Below are positions 23,595 to 32,943 of a DNA stretch of 64,000 nucleotides, piece by piece; position 1 is the stretch's first letter; each line of letters starts with the position of its first letter. The DNA is taken from assembly GCF_036227405.1 (NCBI RefSeq), contig NZ_CP109473.1, positions 4,154,001 through 4,218,000 of the forward strand, given 5' to 3'. The notes under the pieces were generated by a model. It saw nothing but the letters and a program-made list of their open reading frames with translations. It was not told the DNA's origin and did no database searches. The translations under genes and the position numbers were made by a program. This DNA is from Streptomyces sp. NBC_01460 (GTDB lineage: Bacteria > Actinomycetota > Actinomycetes > Streptomycetales > Streptomycetaceae).

Positions 23595-24839
23595 GGCGCC
23601 GCCGCGCACGGCCTCCTCGCCCTCCGGCGCCTCCCGGCGCTGCCCGGGCAGACGGATCCTGCCCGCCGTGCGGGAGAACAGCCTCTGCCGGCCGCGCGTC
23701 ACCCTGTTCCCCAGCCACAGGAGGAAGACCGTCGGCAGGAAGACGGCGTCCGCGGAGATCATCGCCATGGAGAAGAAGGGAAGCCCCAACAGGACCGAGA
23801 TCCCCGCGTGCTCACCGATCATGAGGACCAGCAGGACGTTCTTGACCCGTCGGTTGAACAGCGTGAAGGGGAAGGCGACCTGCGCGATGACCGTGAGGTA
23901 CGTGACCACCATGACGGCCAGGGCACTGGACGCGACGAGCCCGGAGAGCTCGGGCCACGGTGCGAAGTAGTCCAGCTTGAGCGGGTAGTAGATCGCGGTG
24001 CCGTCCTGCCAGCGGGAGCCCTGGATCTTGTACCAGCCGGCCGTCGCGTAGATCAGGCAGACCTCAGCCATGATCACGGCGAGCGCGGCATTGTGGGCGA
24101 GGTTGGCCAGGACGTCGCACAGCGCTCGCAGCTCATGGCCCGGCGCGTAACGGTTCAGCGCCCACCAGGCACCGTTGCCCACCCAGAGCAGCCACATGAG
24201 CGACGGCAGCCACCAGGTGCCGCCGAATCCGACCATGATGGTGGCGGGCAGCAGGACGCAGCCGAGCACCGCCCACAGGGCCGGTCCCGCGACGTCACGG
24301 GCGGGTCCGCGCCCTTCCGCGGAGCGCGTGGCGTCCCGGGCCGCGCGACGCGCGTCCAGGGACCAGACCCGCGCACAGCGCGTCACCACCAGATAGATCG
24401 CCATCAGGTGGATGACGTTGTCGCCGCCGTCGCCCATGAAGATGCTGCGGTTCTGCAGGGAGAGCACCCCGGCCATGAACAGCACGGACGAGAACCGGGT
24501 ACGCCAGCCGATCATCAGCAGCGCGGCCGACACCAGCGTGAGCGCGTACACGGTCTCGAACCAGAGCGTGCTGTCCGACCACATCAGGACGGTGAAGGAG
24601 CCGTTGTTGCTGATGAGCCGGTGCGCCATGTCCCAGCCCCACGGACCGTCGGGGCCGTACAGCTCGTGTCGGTGGGGCAGCTCGCGCAGCAGGAACAGCA
24701 GGTAGGTGGCTGAGACACCGATCCGGACGACGGCGCTCTGGTAGGCGCCGAGGGGGGAAGCCGTGACGCGCTGGACGGCCCGGGCGAGCGAGAGGCCGAG
24801 GGCCGCCGCACCGTCACGGCCCGGGGTGGAGGCGCTCAT
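23568..24839 (-). CDS. HTTM-domain integral membrane protein (vitamin K-dependent carboxylase-like)
   Basis: A 423-residue polytopic membrane protein with about eight to ten helices. The stretches VRIGVSATYLLFLLRELPHRHELYGPDGPWGWD, LVSAALLMIGWRTRFSSVLF and SLQNRSIFMGDGGDNVIHLM are typical of the HTTM family, which shares its fold with gamma-glutamyl carboxylase. Bacterial members lack proven carboxylase activity and their role is unknown. It is coupled by four-base overlaps to a DUF5819 gene upstream and a SpoU gene downstream. DUF5819-HTTM pairs are frequent in actinobacteria, so the two probably form one membrane complex. Confidence 0.85.
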   Translation of the reverse strand: MSASTPGRDGAAALGLSLARAVQRVTASPLGAYQSAVVRIGVSATYLLFLLRELPHRHELYGPDGPWGWDMAHRLISNNGSFTVLMWSDSTLWFETVYALTLVSAALLMIGWRTRFSSVLFMAGVLSLQNRSIFMGDGGDNVIHLMAIYLVVTRCARVWSLDARRAARDATRSAEGRGPARDVAGPALWAVLGCVLLPATIMVGFGGTWWLPSLMWLLWVGNGAWWALNRYAPGHELRALCDVLANLAHNAALAVIMAEVCLIYATAGWYKIQGSRWQDGTAIYYPLKLDYFAPWPELSGLVASSALAVMVVTYLTVIAQVAFPFTLFNRRVKNVLLVLMIGEHAGISVLLGLPFFSMAMISADAVFLPTVFLLWLGNRVTRGRQRLFSRTAGRIRLPGQRREAPEGEEAVRGGAGGGHTLVG

Positions 24840-25756
24840 TTCTCCGCCTGCCCGGCCTGCGACACCGGATCGTCCGCCGTACGGAGGTCGGACGGGTTGA
24901 CGGTCCACCACGGGAGCTCCCGGTACTCGGGCTGGGTGCTGATCTTCTCGTCGCTCCAGGGCGGAGCCCCGACGGAGCGCACCACGGACCGCACCTGGAT
25001 GCGCTCGACCGTTCCGCCGTAGCCGTGCTCGTCGAGGCGCAGCATGACGATGCGGCGGATGTAGCGCTCGGACAGCTCTCCGCGCAGCCCGTTGGGGCGG
25101 TTCTCGCTGTCGTGGGACCCGCTGTAGAAGTCCCAGGCACGGCGCAGCTCGTTCTGGTCGACGTGGCTGGGGAGGAGGTTGCCGCGTATCGCCTCGCCGT
25201 CGTCCCGCGAAAGGTTCATCCAGGGTGTGACTCTGCTGCCGTCGGCGCCGTTGTCGGCCACGTCGGCCCGTACGTGTACGGAGATGTTCTGCTGGAGCGG
25301 GTTGGGGGCGAACAGCTTCCAGTTCTGCTCGAACTCGGGGTAGACCCAGCGGTCGACCACCTCGCCGTGCTGCTTCGTCAGCGTGTTGGAGGGCGCGACG
25401 TGCAGAAAGATCATGGCGATGTGGGTGCAGGCCACCACTCCCACGACGGACAGCGCCAACGCCGCGACGACCTGGTACGGAAGTGACAACGCGGCCATAC
25501 CTGCGCCCTGACCGCGTCCGTCGGCCCCGGGCACGGGTGGGCGTACGGGCGTGGAGGCGGCGTCCGGGGGAGGCGCCGCGGCGACCGGCCCCCGAAGGGC
25601 GTCCGCCCCGCCCCCCGGTAGCGCCTCGGATGCGGCCTCCGCGTTCCGGTCCGTCGGTGGAGGGCTCTTCACCCCGGGCCAGGGGAGCTTCTTCTCGTTT
25701 CCGGTGCCCCCACCGTGGTCCGCTTCCATCCCGCCCCGATCGCCGTCGATCACCAC
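24836..25756 (-). CDS. DUF5819 family membrane-anchored protein
   Basis: A 306-residue protein. After a disordered Pro/Ala-rich cytoplasmic N-terminus (about 1-85) there is one membrane helix (VVAALALSVVGVVACTHIAMIFL, about 94-116) and an outside domain with FEQNWKLFAPNPLQQNISVHVRA, the family hallmark (W-x-L-F-A-P-N-P). No catalytic motif is recognisable. Its stop overlaps the start of the HTTM gene (ATGA). The GTG at 25756 is weakly supported; ATG 25729 is possible. A TTATCCACA DnaA box lies five bases upstream. Confidence 0.8.
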   Translation of the reverse strand: MVIDGDRGGMEADHGGGTGNEKKLPWPGVKSPPPTDRNAEAASEALPGGGADALRGPVAAAPPPDAASTPVRPPVPGADGRGQGAGMAALSLPYQVVAALALSVVGVVACTHIAMIFLHVAPSNTLTKQHGEVVDRWVYPEFEQNWKLFAPNPLQQNISVHVRADVADNGADGSRVTPWMNLSRDDGEAIRGNLLPSHVDQNELRRAWDFYSGSHDSENRPNGLRGELSERYIRRIVMLRLDEHGYGGTVERIQVRSVVRSVGAPPWSDEKISTQPEYRELPWWTVNPSDLRTADDPVSQAGQAEK

Positions 25757-25760
25757 TCAG

Positions 25761-25769
25761 TTATCCACA
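25761..25769 (+). promoter_or_regulatory. DnaA box (E. coli consensus)
   Basis: TTATCCACA in the region between the divergent DUF5819 gene and paaA. A TTGACA hexamer follows at 25773 and may be the -35 of the paaA promoter, with a poor -10 near 25797. Confidence 0.45.
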
Positions 25770-25814
25770 GGGTTGACACCCTACGGGCCTCCGACCCACC
25801 ATTGAAGTCAATGA

Positions 25815-25828
25815 ACCGAACGATCGGT
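25815..25828. promoter_or_regulatory. TetR-type operator before paaA
   Basis: ACCGAACGATCGGT is the exact reverse complement of the paaN operator at 20959, that is, the same site. It is 17 bases before the paaA start, in the presumed leader. Confidence 0.75.
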
Positions 25829-25844
25829 CGGTAGGGAGCCCGGG

Positions 25845-26869
<1,025 letters not shown>

Positions 26870-26873
<4 letters not shown>

Positions 26874-27160
26874 GCAGCCCGACCGACTGGCCCCTGTGGG
26901 AGGTGTTCGTGCGCTCCCGGCGCGGGCTTTCCCACACCCACGCGGGCAGCCTGCACGCACCGGACGCCGAGATGGCCCTGCGCAACGCCCGCGATCTGTA
27001 CACACGCCGATCGGAAGGCGTCTCGCTCTGGGTCGTTCCCTCGACCGCGATCACCGCGTCATCGCCGGACGAGAAGGACTCCTTCTTCGAACCCGCCGGG
27101 GACAAGCCCTACCGCCACCCCACGTTCTACGAGATCCCGGAAGGGGTGAAGCACCTGTGA
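26870..27160 (+). CDS. paaB: 1,2-phenylacetyl-CoA epoxidase subunit PaaB
   Basis: A 96-residue subunit with [31 protein letters not shown], almost the standard PaaB start, and [16 protein letters not shown]. PaaB bridges PaaAC heterodimers and is needed for electron transfer from PaaE. It overlaps paaA and paaC by four bases each. Confidence 0.96.
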
Positions 27161-27858
27161 CGGCCGCCCTCGCTCTCGGCGACGACGCGCTGGTGCTCTC
27201 GCACCGCCTGGGGGAGTGGGCGGGCCACGCCCCGGTCCTGGAGGAGGAGGTCGCCCTGGCCAACATCGCGCTGGATCTGCTGGGACAGGCCAGGATGCTC
27301 CTCTCCTTCGTGGGGGACGAGGACGAGCTGGCCTACCTCCGTGAGGAGCGGGCCTTCCGCAACGTCCAGCTCGTGGAACAGCCGAACGGCGACTTCGCCC
27401 ACACCATCGCCCGGCAGCTCTATTTCTCCGTCTACCAGCACCTGCTGTACGCGGAGCTGGCCGCTGGAGAAGGAGAGTTCACGGATCTCGCCGCCAAGGC
27501 CGTCAAGGAGGTCGCCTACCACCGCGACCACGCGGAGCAATGGGTCCTGCGCCTCGGCGACGGTACCGCTGAGAGCCATGAGCGCATGCAGCTCGCCCTG
27601 GACGCGCTGTGGCGGTTCACCGGCGAACTGTTCGAGCCCGTCGAGGGGGTCGACGTCGACTTCCACGCCCTGCGCGACTCCTGGCTGGCCGCCGTCGCCT
27701 CCGTGGTGGAGCGTGCCACCCTGGCTCTCCCCTCGGGGCCGCAGTCCGGCGCGTGGGCGGCCGGCGCCGGTCGGCAAGGGCTCCACACGGAGCCGTTCGG
27801 GCGGATGCTCGCCGAGATGCAGCATCTGCACCGCAGCCACCCGGGGGCGTCATGGTGA
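27157..27858 (+). CDS. paaC: 1,2-phenylacetyl-CoA epoxidase subunit PaaC (structural)
   Basis: A 233-residue ferritin-like partner of PaaA. LGDDALVLSHRLGEWAGHAP, EEEVALANIALDLLGQARM and KEVAYHRDHAEQWVLRLGDGT are conserved PaaC stretches. PaaC keeps the bundle but does not hold the catalytic di-iron centre. GTG 27157 overlaps the paaB stop (GTGA). Confidence 0.96.
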   Translation: MTAALALGDDALVLSHRLGEWAGHAPVLEEEVALANIALDLLGQARMLLSFVGDEDELAYLREERAFRNVQLVEQPNGDFAHTIARQLYFSVYQHLLYAELAAGEGEFTDLAAKAVKEVAYHRDHAEQWVLRLGDGTAESHERMQLALDALWRFTGELFEPVEGVDVDFHALRDSWLAAVASVVERATLALPSGPQSGAWAAGAGRQGLHTEPFGRMLAEMQHLHRSHPGASW

Positions 27859-28352
27859 CCACCGAGACCCCCCTGGAGGCGGAGCTCCACCGGCTGGCGG
27901 GCTCCGTGCCCGATCCCGAGCTCCCGGTCCTGACGCTGGACGAGCTCGGCGTCCTCCGCGGTGTGCGGGTGGACGGGCCGGACAAGGTCACCGTGCGTCT
28001 CACCCCGACGTACACCGGCTGCCCCGCCATCGAAGCCATGTCCCACGACATCGAGCGTGTGCTGCACGCCCACGGCGTGGCGGAGGTGTCCGTGGTCACG
28101 GTCCTCGCACCGGCCTGGTCGACGGACGACATCAGCGACGAAGGCCGTCGCAAGCTCGAGGAGTTCGGCATAGCGCCGCCACGGCCCGGCAGCGGGCCGG
28201 GCGGCCCGGTGCCCTTGACGCTGTCCGTGCGCTGTCCGCACTGCGGTTCCACGGACACGGAACTGCTGAGCCGCTTCTCCTCCACGGCGTGCAAGGCACT
28301 GCGCCGCTGTGTGGCGTGCCGCGAACCGTTCGATCACTTCAAGGAGTTGTAG
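27852..28352 (+). CDS. paaD: Phenylacetate epoxidase maturation factor PaaD (SufT/DUF59 family)
   Basis: A 166-residue protein. Residues 1-105 are the MIP18/DUF59 fold (VPDPELPVLTLDELGVLR, LTPTYTGCPAIEAM), used in iron-sulfur or metal-centre assembly. The C-terminus is a four-cysteine knuckle (CPHC and CVAC, about 126-158) typical of PaaD. It is needed for active epoxidase, probably for loading a metal centre. It overlaps paaC by seven bases and abuts paaE. Confidence 0.95.
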   Translation: MVTTETPLEAELHRLAGSVPDPELPVLTLDELGVLRGVRVDGPDKVTVRLTPTYTGCPAIEAMSHDIERVLHAHGVAEVSVVTVLAPAWSTDDISDEGRRKLEEFGIAPPRPGSGPGGPVPLTLSVRCPHCGSTDTELLSRFSSTACKALRRCVACREPFDHFKEL

Positions 28353-29414
28353 ATGTTCCATCCGCTCCGGGTCAGCGCGATCGAACGGATCACGGACGAT
28401 GCCGTGGCCGTCACCTTCGCCGTGCCGCCGGAACTGCGCGAGACCTTCCGCCACACTCCCGGGCAGCACCTGAATGTGCGCTACCGGGCCGACGGCGAGG
28501 AGATCCGGCGGTCGTACTCGATCTGCGCGCCTGCCACCGAGCAGCCGGGCGATACCGTGCTCCGGGTGGGCATCCGCATGGTCGACGGCGGCGCGTTCTC
28601 GACGTACGCCCTCAAGGAGCTGGCGGTGGGGGACCAGGTGGAGGCGATGGCTCCGATGGGCCGCTTCCTCCTCGATCCGCGCCCGGGCCACTTCGCCGCG
28701 ATCGTCGGCGGCAGCGGCATCACACCGGTGCTGTCGATGGCGGCGACGTTGCTGGCGCGGGAGCCGTCGGCGCGTTTCTGCCTGATCCGCAGCGACCGTT
28801 CCGCCGCCTCGACGATGTTCCTCGACGAGGTGGCGGAGCTCAAGGACCGCTACCCGGACCGCTTCCAGCTGGTGACCGCGCTGTCGCGCGAGGAGCAGGC
28901 CGCCGGGCTTCCCTCGGGCCGGCTGGACCGCGAGCGGCTCACCGCCTTGCTGCCCGCCCTGCTGTCGGTGCCCGATGTGGACGGCTGGTTCCTGTGCGGC
29001 CCGCTCGGCCTGGTCCGAGGAGCGGAGAGCGCGCTGCGCTCGCTCGGCGCCGACCGGTCACGCATCCATCAGGAGATCTTCCACGTCGCCGACGAGGGGA
29101 CGGCTCCGACGACGGCCGCCCGGGTGGCCGTGCCGTCGGAGAGCACCCTCACCGCGACGCTCGACGGGCGGGCGGGCAGTTGGCCGGTCCAGAACGGCGA
29201 ATCGCTGCTGGACACGGTGCTGCGGAGCCGCTCGGACGCCCCGTATGCCTGCAAGGGGGGAGTGTGCGGGACCTGCCGTGCCTTCCTGGTCTCGGGCGAG
29301 GTGCGGATGGACCGCAATTACGCCCTGGAACCGGAGGAGACCGAGGCCGGCTTCGTACTGGCCTGCCAGTCGCACCCCGTCACCCCGGAAGTCGAAGTCG
29401 ACTTCGACCGCTGA
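28353..29414 (+). CDS. paaE: 1,2-phenylacetyl-CoA epoxidase reductase PaaE
   Basis: A 353-residue NADPH-dependent electron-transfer protein. FAD binding: RRSYSICAP; NADPH binding: AAIVGGSGITPVLSMAA; C-terminal 2Fe-2S ferredoxin domain with YACKGGVCGTCRAFLVSG and a fourth cysteine in VLACQSHP. This is the order found in PaaE/PaaK of the family. Last gene of the coupled paaABCDE operon; a 24-bp palindrome 50 bases on probably terminates it. No phenylacetyl-CoA ligase (paaK), paaG, paaH or paaJ is in the window, so the pathway must be completed elsewhere. Confidence 0.96.
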   Translation: MFHPLRVSAIERITDDAVAVTFAVPPELRETFRHTPGQHLNVRYRADGEEIRRSYSICAPATEQPGDTVLRVGIRMVDGGAFSTYALKELAVGDQVEAMAPMGRFLLDPRPGHFAAIVGGSGITPVLSMAATLLAREPSARFCLIRSDRSAASTMFLDEVAELKDRYPDRFQLVTALSREEQAAGLPSGRLDRERLTALLPALLSVPDVDGWFLCGPLGLVRGAESALRSLGADRSRIHQEIFHVADEGTAPTTAARVAVPSESTLTATLDGRAGSWPVQNGESLLDTVLRSRSDAPYACKGGVCGTCRAFLVSGEVRMDRNYALEPEETEAGFVLACQSHPVTPEVEVDFDR

Positions 29415-29463
29415 CGGGACGCCGACAGCCCGCTCAGGGCCCACCCGAGGAGCCCCGGGTCTC

Positions 29464-29487
29464 GTCGCCCCGGGCGCCCGGGGCGAC
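29464..29487. terminator. 24-bp perfect palindrome after paaE
   Basis: GTCGCCCCGGGC joined directly to GCCCGGGGCGAC. As RNA it folds into a 10-bp stem with a four-base loop. It sits between convergent paaE and the rhodanese gene and can serve both. Confidence 0.6.
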
Positions 29488-29539
29488 CACTCTCGTCCTG
29501 CGTCGACCGGGTCCGGGTCCGCCCGCTGCCCTCAGCCCG

Positions 29540-29634
29540 CAGGAGCTGGATCCGCCTGCAGGAGCTGGATCAGCCTGCGGGAGCTGGATCAGCCCGCGGG
29601 AGCTGGATCAGCCCGCGGGAGCTGGATCAGCCCG
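29540..29634. repeat. Five 19-bp tandem repeats in a gene-free gap
   Basis: Units of 19 bases (CGGGAGCTGGATCAGCCCG type) start at 29540, 29559, 29578, 29597 and 29616; the last three are identical and the first two carry small changes. The gap 29415-29711 holds this array and the palindrome at 29464 but no gene. Because 19 is not a multiple of three and no frame is kept, coding is excluded. Confidence 0.9.
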
Positions 29635-29711
29635 CGGGAATCCGGTCTGCTCCCGGGAGCGGCCCGAGGCGATGCCGGGGGCGCCTAGGAGAGACCGGCC
29701 CGTGGAAGCCG

Positions 29712-30056
29712 TCAGAGCACGAAGGCCGAGCTTCCGTTGTCCGCGACCATCGGGCGCCCGGCGCCGTCCCATGCCAGCATGCCGCCGTCGATGTTCACCG
29801 CGTCGATACCCTGCTGCACGAGGTACTGGGTGACCTGGGCGGACCGGCCCCCGACCCGGCACATCACGTGCACACGCCGACCGTCGTCGGCCGCCTCGGT
29901 CAGCTCGCCGAAGCGGCCCACGAAGTCACTCATGGGGATGTGCAGCGCACCCTCGACATGCCCGGCCGCCCACTCGTCGTCCTCCCGGACGTCCAGCACG
30001 AAGCCGTCCGACGGGACCGCCGCGACGTCCACCGAGGGCAGCGGAGCGAAATTCAT
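29712..30056 (-). CDS. Single-domain rhodanese-like protein
   Basis: A 114-residue rhodanese domain: LDVREDDEWAAGHVEGALHIPMSDF followed by the active loop CRVGGR with catalytic Cys66. The loop has six residues, as in sulfurtransferases rather than Cdc25-like phosphatases. It probably carries persulfide sulfur; no partner is next to it. The ATG 30056 start is standard. Confidence 0.9.
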   Translation of the reverse strand: MNFAPLPSVDVAAVPSDGFVLDVREDDEWAAGHVEGALHIPMSDFVGRFGELTEAADDGRRVHVMCRVGGRSAQVTQYLVQQGIDAVNIDGGMLAWDGAGRPMVADNGSSAFVL

Positions 30057-30101
30057 GGGTATGCCTTCTCTCGTACGTACGCGCCAGAGTCATCCGGAAC
30101 G

Positions 30102-31106
30102 CTACTGCACCAGCCCTGCCAGCTCGTCCTCGCGCCGGGCCACATCGGCCAGGAGCTTCTCGCCGATGTCGTCCAGCAGCCGGTCGGGGTCGTCCGGTGC
30201 CATCCGCAGCATCGAGCCGATCGCGCTCTCCTCCAGCTCCTGGGCCAGGACCGTCAGCAGTTCCTTGCGGCGGCTGAGCCATTCCAGCCGCGCGTAGAGC
30301 TCCTCGCTCTCGCTGAGACGCAGCTCCGGCGTCACGGGTCCCGCCGCCCACTCGGCGGCCAGCTCCTTGAGCAACGCCACGTCGCCTCGTCCGTACGCCG
30401 CGTTGACACGGGCGATGAACTCGTCCCGCCGTGTCCGCTCCGTCTCGTCGGGTGCCAGATCCGGGTGGGCCTGACGGGCCAGCTCGCGGTAGAGCTTGCG
30501 TGCCTCCTCGCCGGGCCTGACCCGCTTGGGCGGCCTGACGGGCTGCTCGGTGAGCATGGCGGACGCCTCGGGCGAGAGACCGTCCGAGTCCATCCAGTCG
30601 TGGAAGAGCTCGTCCACTCCAGGCATCGGCATGACGATCGCCCGTGCCTCCTGGGCCTTGCGGAGATCCTCCGGGTCGCCGGTCCTCGCGGCCCGCGCCT
30701 CCGCGATCTGCGCATCGAGCTCGTCCAGGCGGGCGTACATCGGGCCGAGCTTCTGGTGGTGCAGCCGGGAGAAGTTCTCCACCTCGACCCGGAAGGTCTC
30801 CACCGCGATCTCGAACTCGATCAGCGCCTGCTCGGCCACCCTCACGGCCTTGGCGAGCCGCTCCTCGGGCCGAGGAGCACCGGCCCCGCCCGCCGCCGCG
30901 TCGTCGCCCACCTGACCGCTCGTGGAAGCGGCCGGATCACGCTCCGCTTCACCGGCGGCGGCACCCGCCTGCGGCGCGTCGTCCGCATCCGGCCGCACGT
31001 CGCTCAGCGGCTCGTCCTGGGTGCGCCGGGGCTCGTCCTGCCGCTCCGGGTCCTGGCGGTCTTCGTCATTCCGGGTGGTCGGCACCCCGGCGGCTTCGTG
31101 GGTCAC
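30102..31106 (-). CDS. J-domain (DnaJ-like) protein with long coiled region
   Basis: A 334-residue acidic protein. After a disordered N-terminus (about 1-75) there is a predicted coiled coil (AEQALIEFEIAVETFRVEVENFSRLHHQKLGPMYARLDELDAQIAEAR). A J-like domain follows, KLYRELARQAHPDLAPDETERTRRDEFIARVNAAYGRGD, with the HPD tripeptide needed to stimulate a DnaK partner. The C-terminus is helical. No Gly/Phe or zinc region exists, so it is a specialised co-chaperone whose client is unknown. GTG 31106 is embedded in the 29-bp element shared with the SpoU gene start. Confidence 0.8.
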   Translation of the reverse strand: MTHEAAGVPTTRNDEDRQDPERQDEPRRTQDEPLSDVRPDADDAPQAGAAAGEAERDPAASTSGQVGDDAAAGGAGAPRPEERLAKAVRVAEQALIEFEIAVETFRVEVENFSRLHHQKLGPMYARLDELDAQIAEARAARTGDPEDLRKAQEARAIVMPMPGVDELFHDWMDSDGLSPEASAMLTEQPVRPPKRVRPGEEARKLYRELARQAHPDLAPDETERTRRDEFIARVNAAYGRGDVALLKELAAEWAAGPVTPELRLSESEELYARLEWLSRRKELLTVLAQELEESAIGSMLRMAPDDPDRLLDDIGEKLLADVARREDELAGLVQ

Positions 31107-31129
31107 CCGTCCAGCGTATGGCCACCGCC
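31101..31129 (-). repeat. 29-bp near-identical start-region element, copy 2
   Basis: 27 of 29 bases match 23566-23594. TACGCT lies six bases before the GTG of the J-domain gene, at the same distance as in copy 1, consistent with a leaderless promoter -10. Confidence 0.7.
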
Positions 31130-31165
31130 CGGGCCGCGAAGACACCTGGTGACCGCCCGAACCGC

Positions 31166-32623
31166 TCAGACGCCGAGCTCTGCGGCTATTCGCCCGGATC
31201 GGACACCCTTGACGAGCTGCGCGTGGTCGGCCTCCGTACGGTCCGCGTACGTCACGGCGAAGTCGGCCACCGCGGTGTCCAGCTCGGCGTTCTTCCCGCA
31301 GTAACCCGACAGCAGCCGGGGATCGGCGCTGTGCGCATGGGCCCGGGCCAGCAACGCCCCGGTCATCCGCCCGTAGTCGTCCACCAGGTCCGCGGCCAGG
31401 GCGGCGGGATCCACGCTGCCCTTGCGATTCCTGAACTGGCGTACCTGGTACGGCCTGCCGTCCACCTCGGCCCAGCCGAGGAGTATGTCGCTGACCACCT
31501 GCATCCGCTTCTGGCCGAGCACCACCCGGCGTCCCTCGTGCACCACGTCCGGCACCTCGAAGCCGACCTGAGGGAGGTAGGGCGTGAGCGCCGAAGGACG
31601 GGCTTCCTTCACCTGGAGGACCAGCGGCTCGCCACGGTGATCGAGCAACAGCACCACGTAGGACCGCGTCCCCACACTTCCCGTGCCGACCACCCGGAAC
31701 GCCACATCATGGATCGCATAGCGGGCGAGCAGCGGGACCCTGTCCTCCGAGAGCGTCCCGAGATAGTCCTCGAGGCCCGACGCGACAGCCGCGGCCTCCG
31801 CGTCCGGCACCCGGCGCAGGACGGGCCGCGCGTCGACGAAGCGACGGCCTCCGTCCTCGCACTCCTCGGTGGAGCGTGCGGCGAAGCGGGCACTCGTGTT
31901 GTTCCGCGCCTTGGCGGAGACCCGCTCCAGGGTCCCCAGCAGGTCCCGTGCGTCCGTGTGGGAGACGAGCTCCTCGTCCGCGATGGCGTTCCACGCGTCG
32001 AGTGCGGGCAGCCCGGCCAGCAGCCGCATCGTGCGCCGGTACGCGCCGACCGTGTCGTACGCGCCACGGCGGCAGGTGTCCTCGTCCGCCCCTGCCTCCC
32101 GGCCCGCGAGCACCAGCGATGTGGCGAGCCGCTTGAGATCCCACTCCCACGGTCCGAAGACGGTTTCGTCGAAGTCGTTGAGATCGATGACCAGATTGCC
32201 GCGCGCATCGCCGTACAGACCGAAGTTGGCCGCGTGCGCGTCACCGCAGAGCTGGGCACCCACTCCCGTCACGGGCGTGCCCATCAGGTCGTGTGCCATC
32301 AGACCGGCCGAGCCGCGCAGGAACGCGAACGGCGTTGCCGCCATCCGCCCCACCCGTATGGGCGTCAGGCCCGGCACCCGGCCCCGGTTCGATTCCTCGA
32401 CGGCCTGCACCGCGTCCGGCCTTCCTGCGGGCAGGTCGAGGGAACTGTGGGCGGAGCGGGGCACCTTGAGCCTCAGCGCCTTGCCGGCCGACTTCGGGGA
32501 CACCGCTCCGGCTCCCGCCGGGCGCACCCCTCCGGCCACGCGGCGCGCGAAACCGGGAACGACGGGAATGCGTCCGTCCCCCACCGCCGACTGTGCCGGC
32601 ACCGTCGCCTCGACTTCGCCCAT
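31166..32623 (-). CDS. DUF2252 family protein
   Basis: A 485-residue cytoplasmic protein of the DUF2252 family. Characteristic are FAFLRGSAGLMAHDLMGTP, CGDAHAANFGLYGDARGNLVIDLNDFDET and WDLKRLATSLVLAGRE, which together resemble the catalytic core of APH-like kinases (GDAHxxNF as the catalytic loop, NDFDE as the metal loop). A kinase-like role is therefore possible, but no activity is established to my knowledge. It stands alone leftward; 320 gene-free bases lie upstream. Confidence 0.85.
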   Translation of the reverse strand: MGEVEATVPAQSAVGDGRIPVVPGFARRVAGGVRPAGAGAVSPKSAGKALRLKVPRSAHSSLDLPAGRPDAVQAVEESNRGRVPGLTPIRVGRMAATPFAFLRGSAGLMAHDLMGTPVTGVGAQLCGDAHAANFGLYGDARGNLVIDLNDFDETVFGPWEWDLKRLATSLVLAGREAGADEDTCRRGAYDTVGAYRRTMRLLAGLPALDAWNAIADEELVSHTDARDLLGTLERVSAKARNNTSARFAARSTEECEDGGRRFVDARPVLRRVPDAEAAAVASGLEDYLGTLSEDRVPLLARYAIHDVAFRVVGTGSVGTRSYVVLLLDHRGEPLVLQVKEARPSALTPYLPQVGFEVPDVVHEGRRVVLGQKRMQVVSDILLGWAEVDGRPYQVRQFRNRKGSVDPAALAADLVDDYGRMTGALLARAHAHSADPRLLSGYCGKNAELDTAVADFAVTYADRTEADHAQLVKGVRSGRIAAELGV

Positions 32624-32718
32624 GGAGCGCCGCCTCCCCCGCCCTCGTTCAGCCGTCCTGCCCGGTCAACATCAACTGCGGACGACGGTACAGCCGGTCC
32701 GCGACAACCGTCCTCCCC

Positions 32719-32750
32719 TGTGGACAACTTGGGAGCGGCACTGTGGACAA
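32719..32750 (-). promoter_or_regulatory. Two perfect DnaA boxes in the DUF2252/permease gap
   Basis: TGTGGACAA (reverse of TTGTCCACA) occurs at 32719-32727 and 32742-32750 in the same orientation, 23 bases apart, or about two helical turns. The gap 32624-32943 contains no gene and no other strong signal. Confidence 0.55.
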
Positions 32751-32943
32751 CCACTTCGACGCCCGAATCCCGAACGGCTCGTCCATGCTCGGCCGTCCCG
32801 TCGTCCGGCCCCTGCGTGTGTGCGACGGACCACGGAGGCCACAGCAGCGCCGACCACCACCGCGAGCCCGGACCGCACCGCGCACCCACCGCGAACCCGA
32901 CCGCACCGCCGACGACCACCGCGAGCCAGGGCACCTCGCCGCC

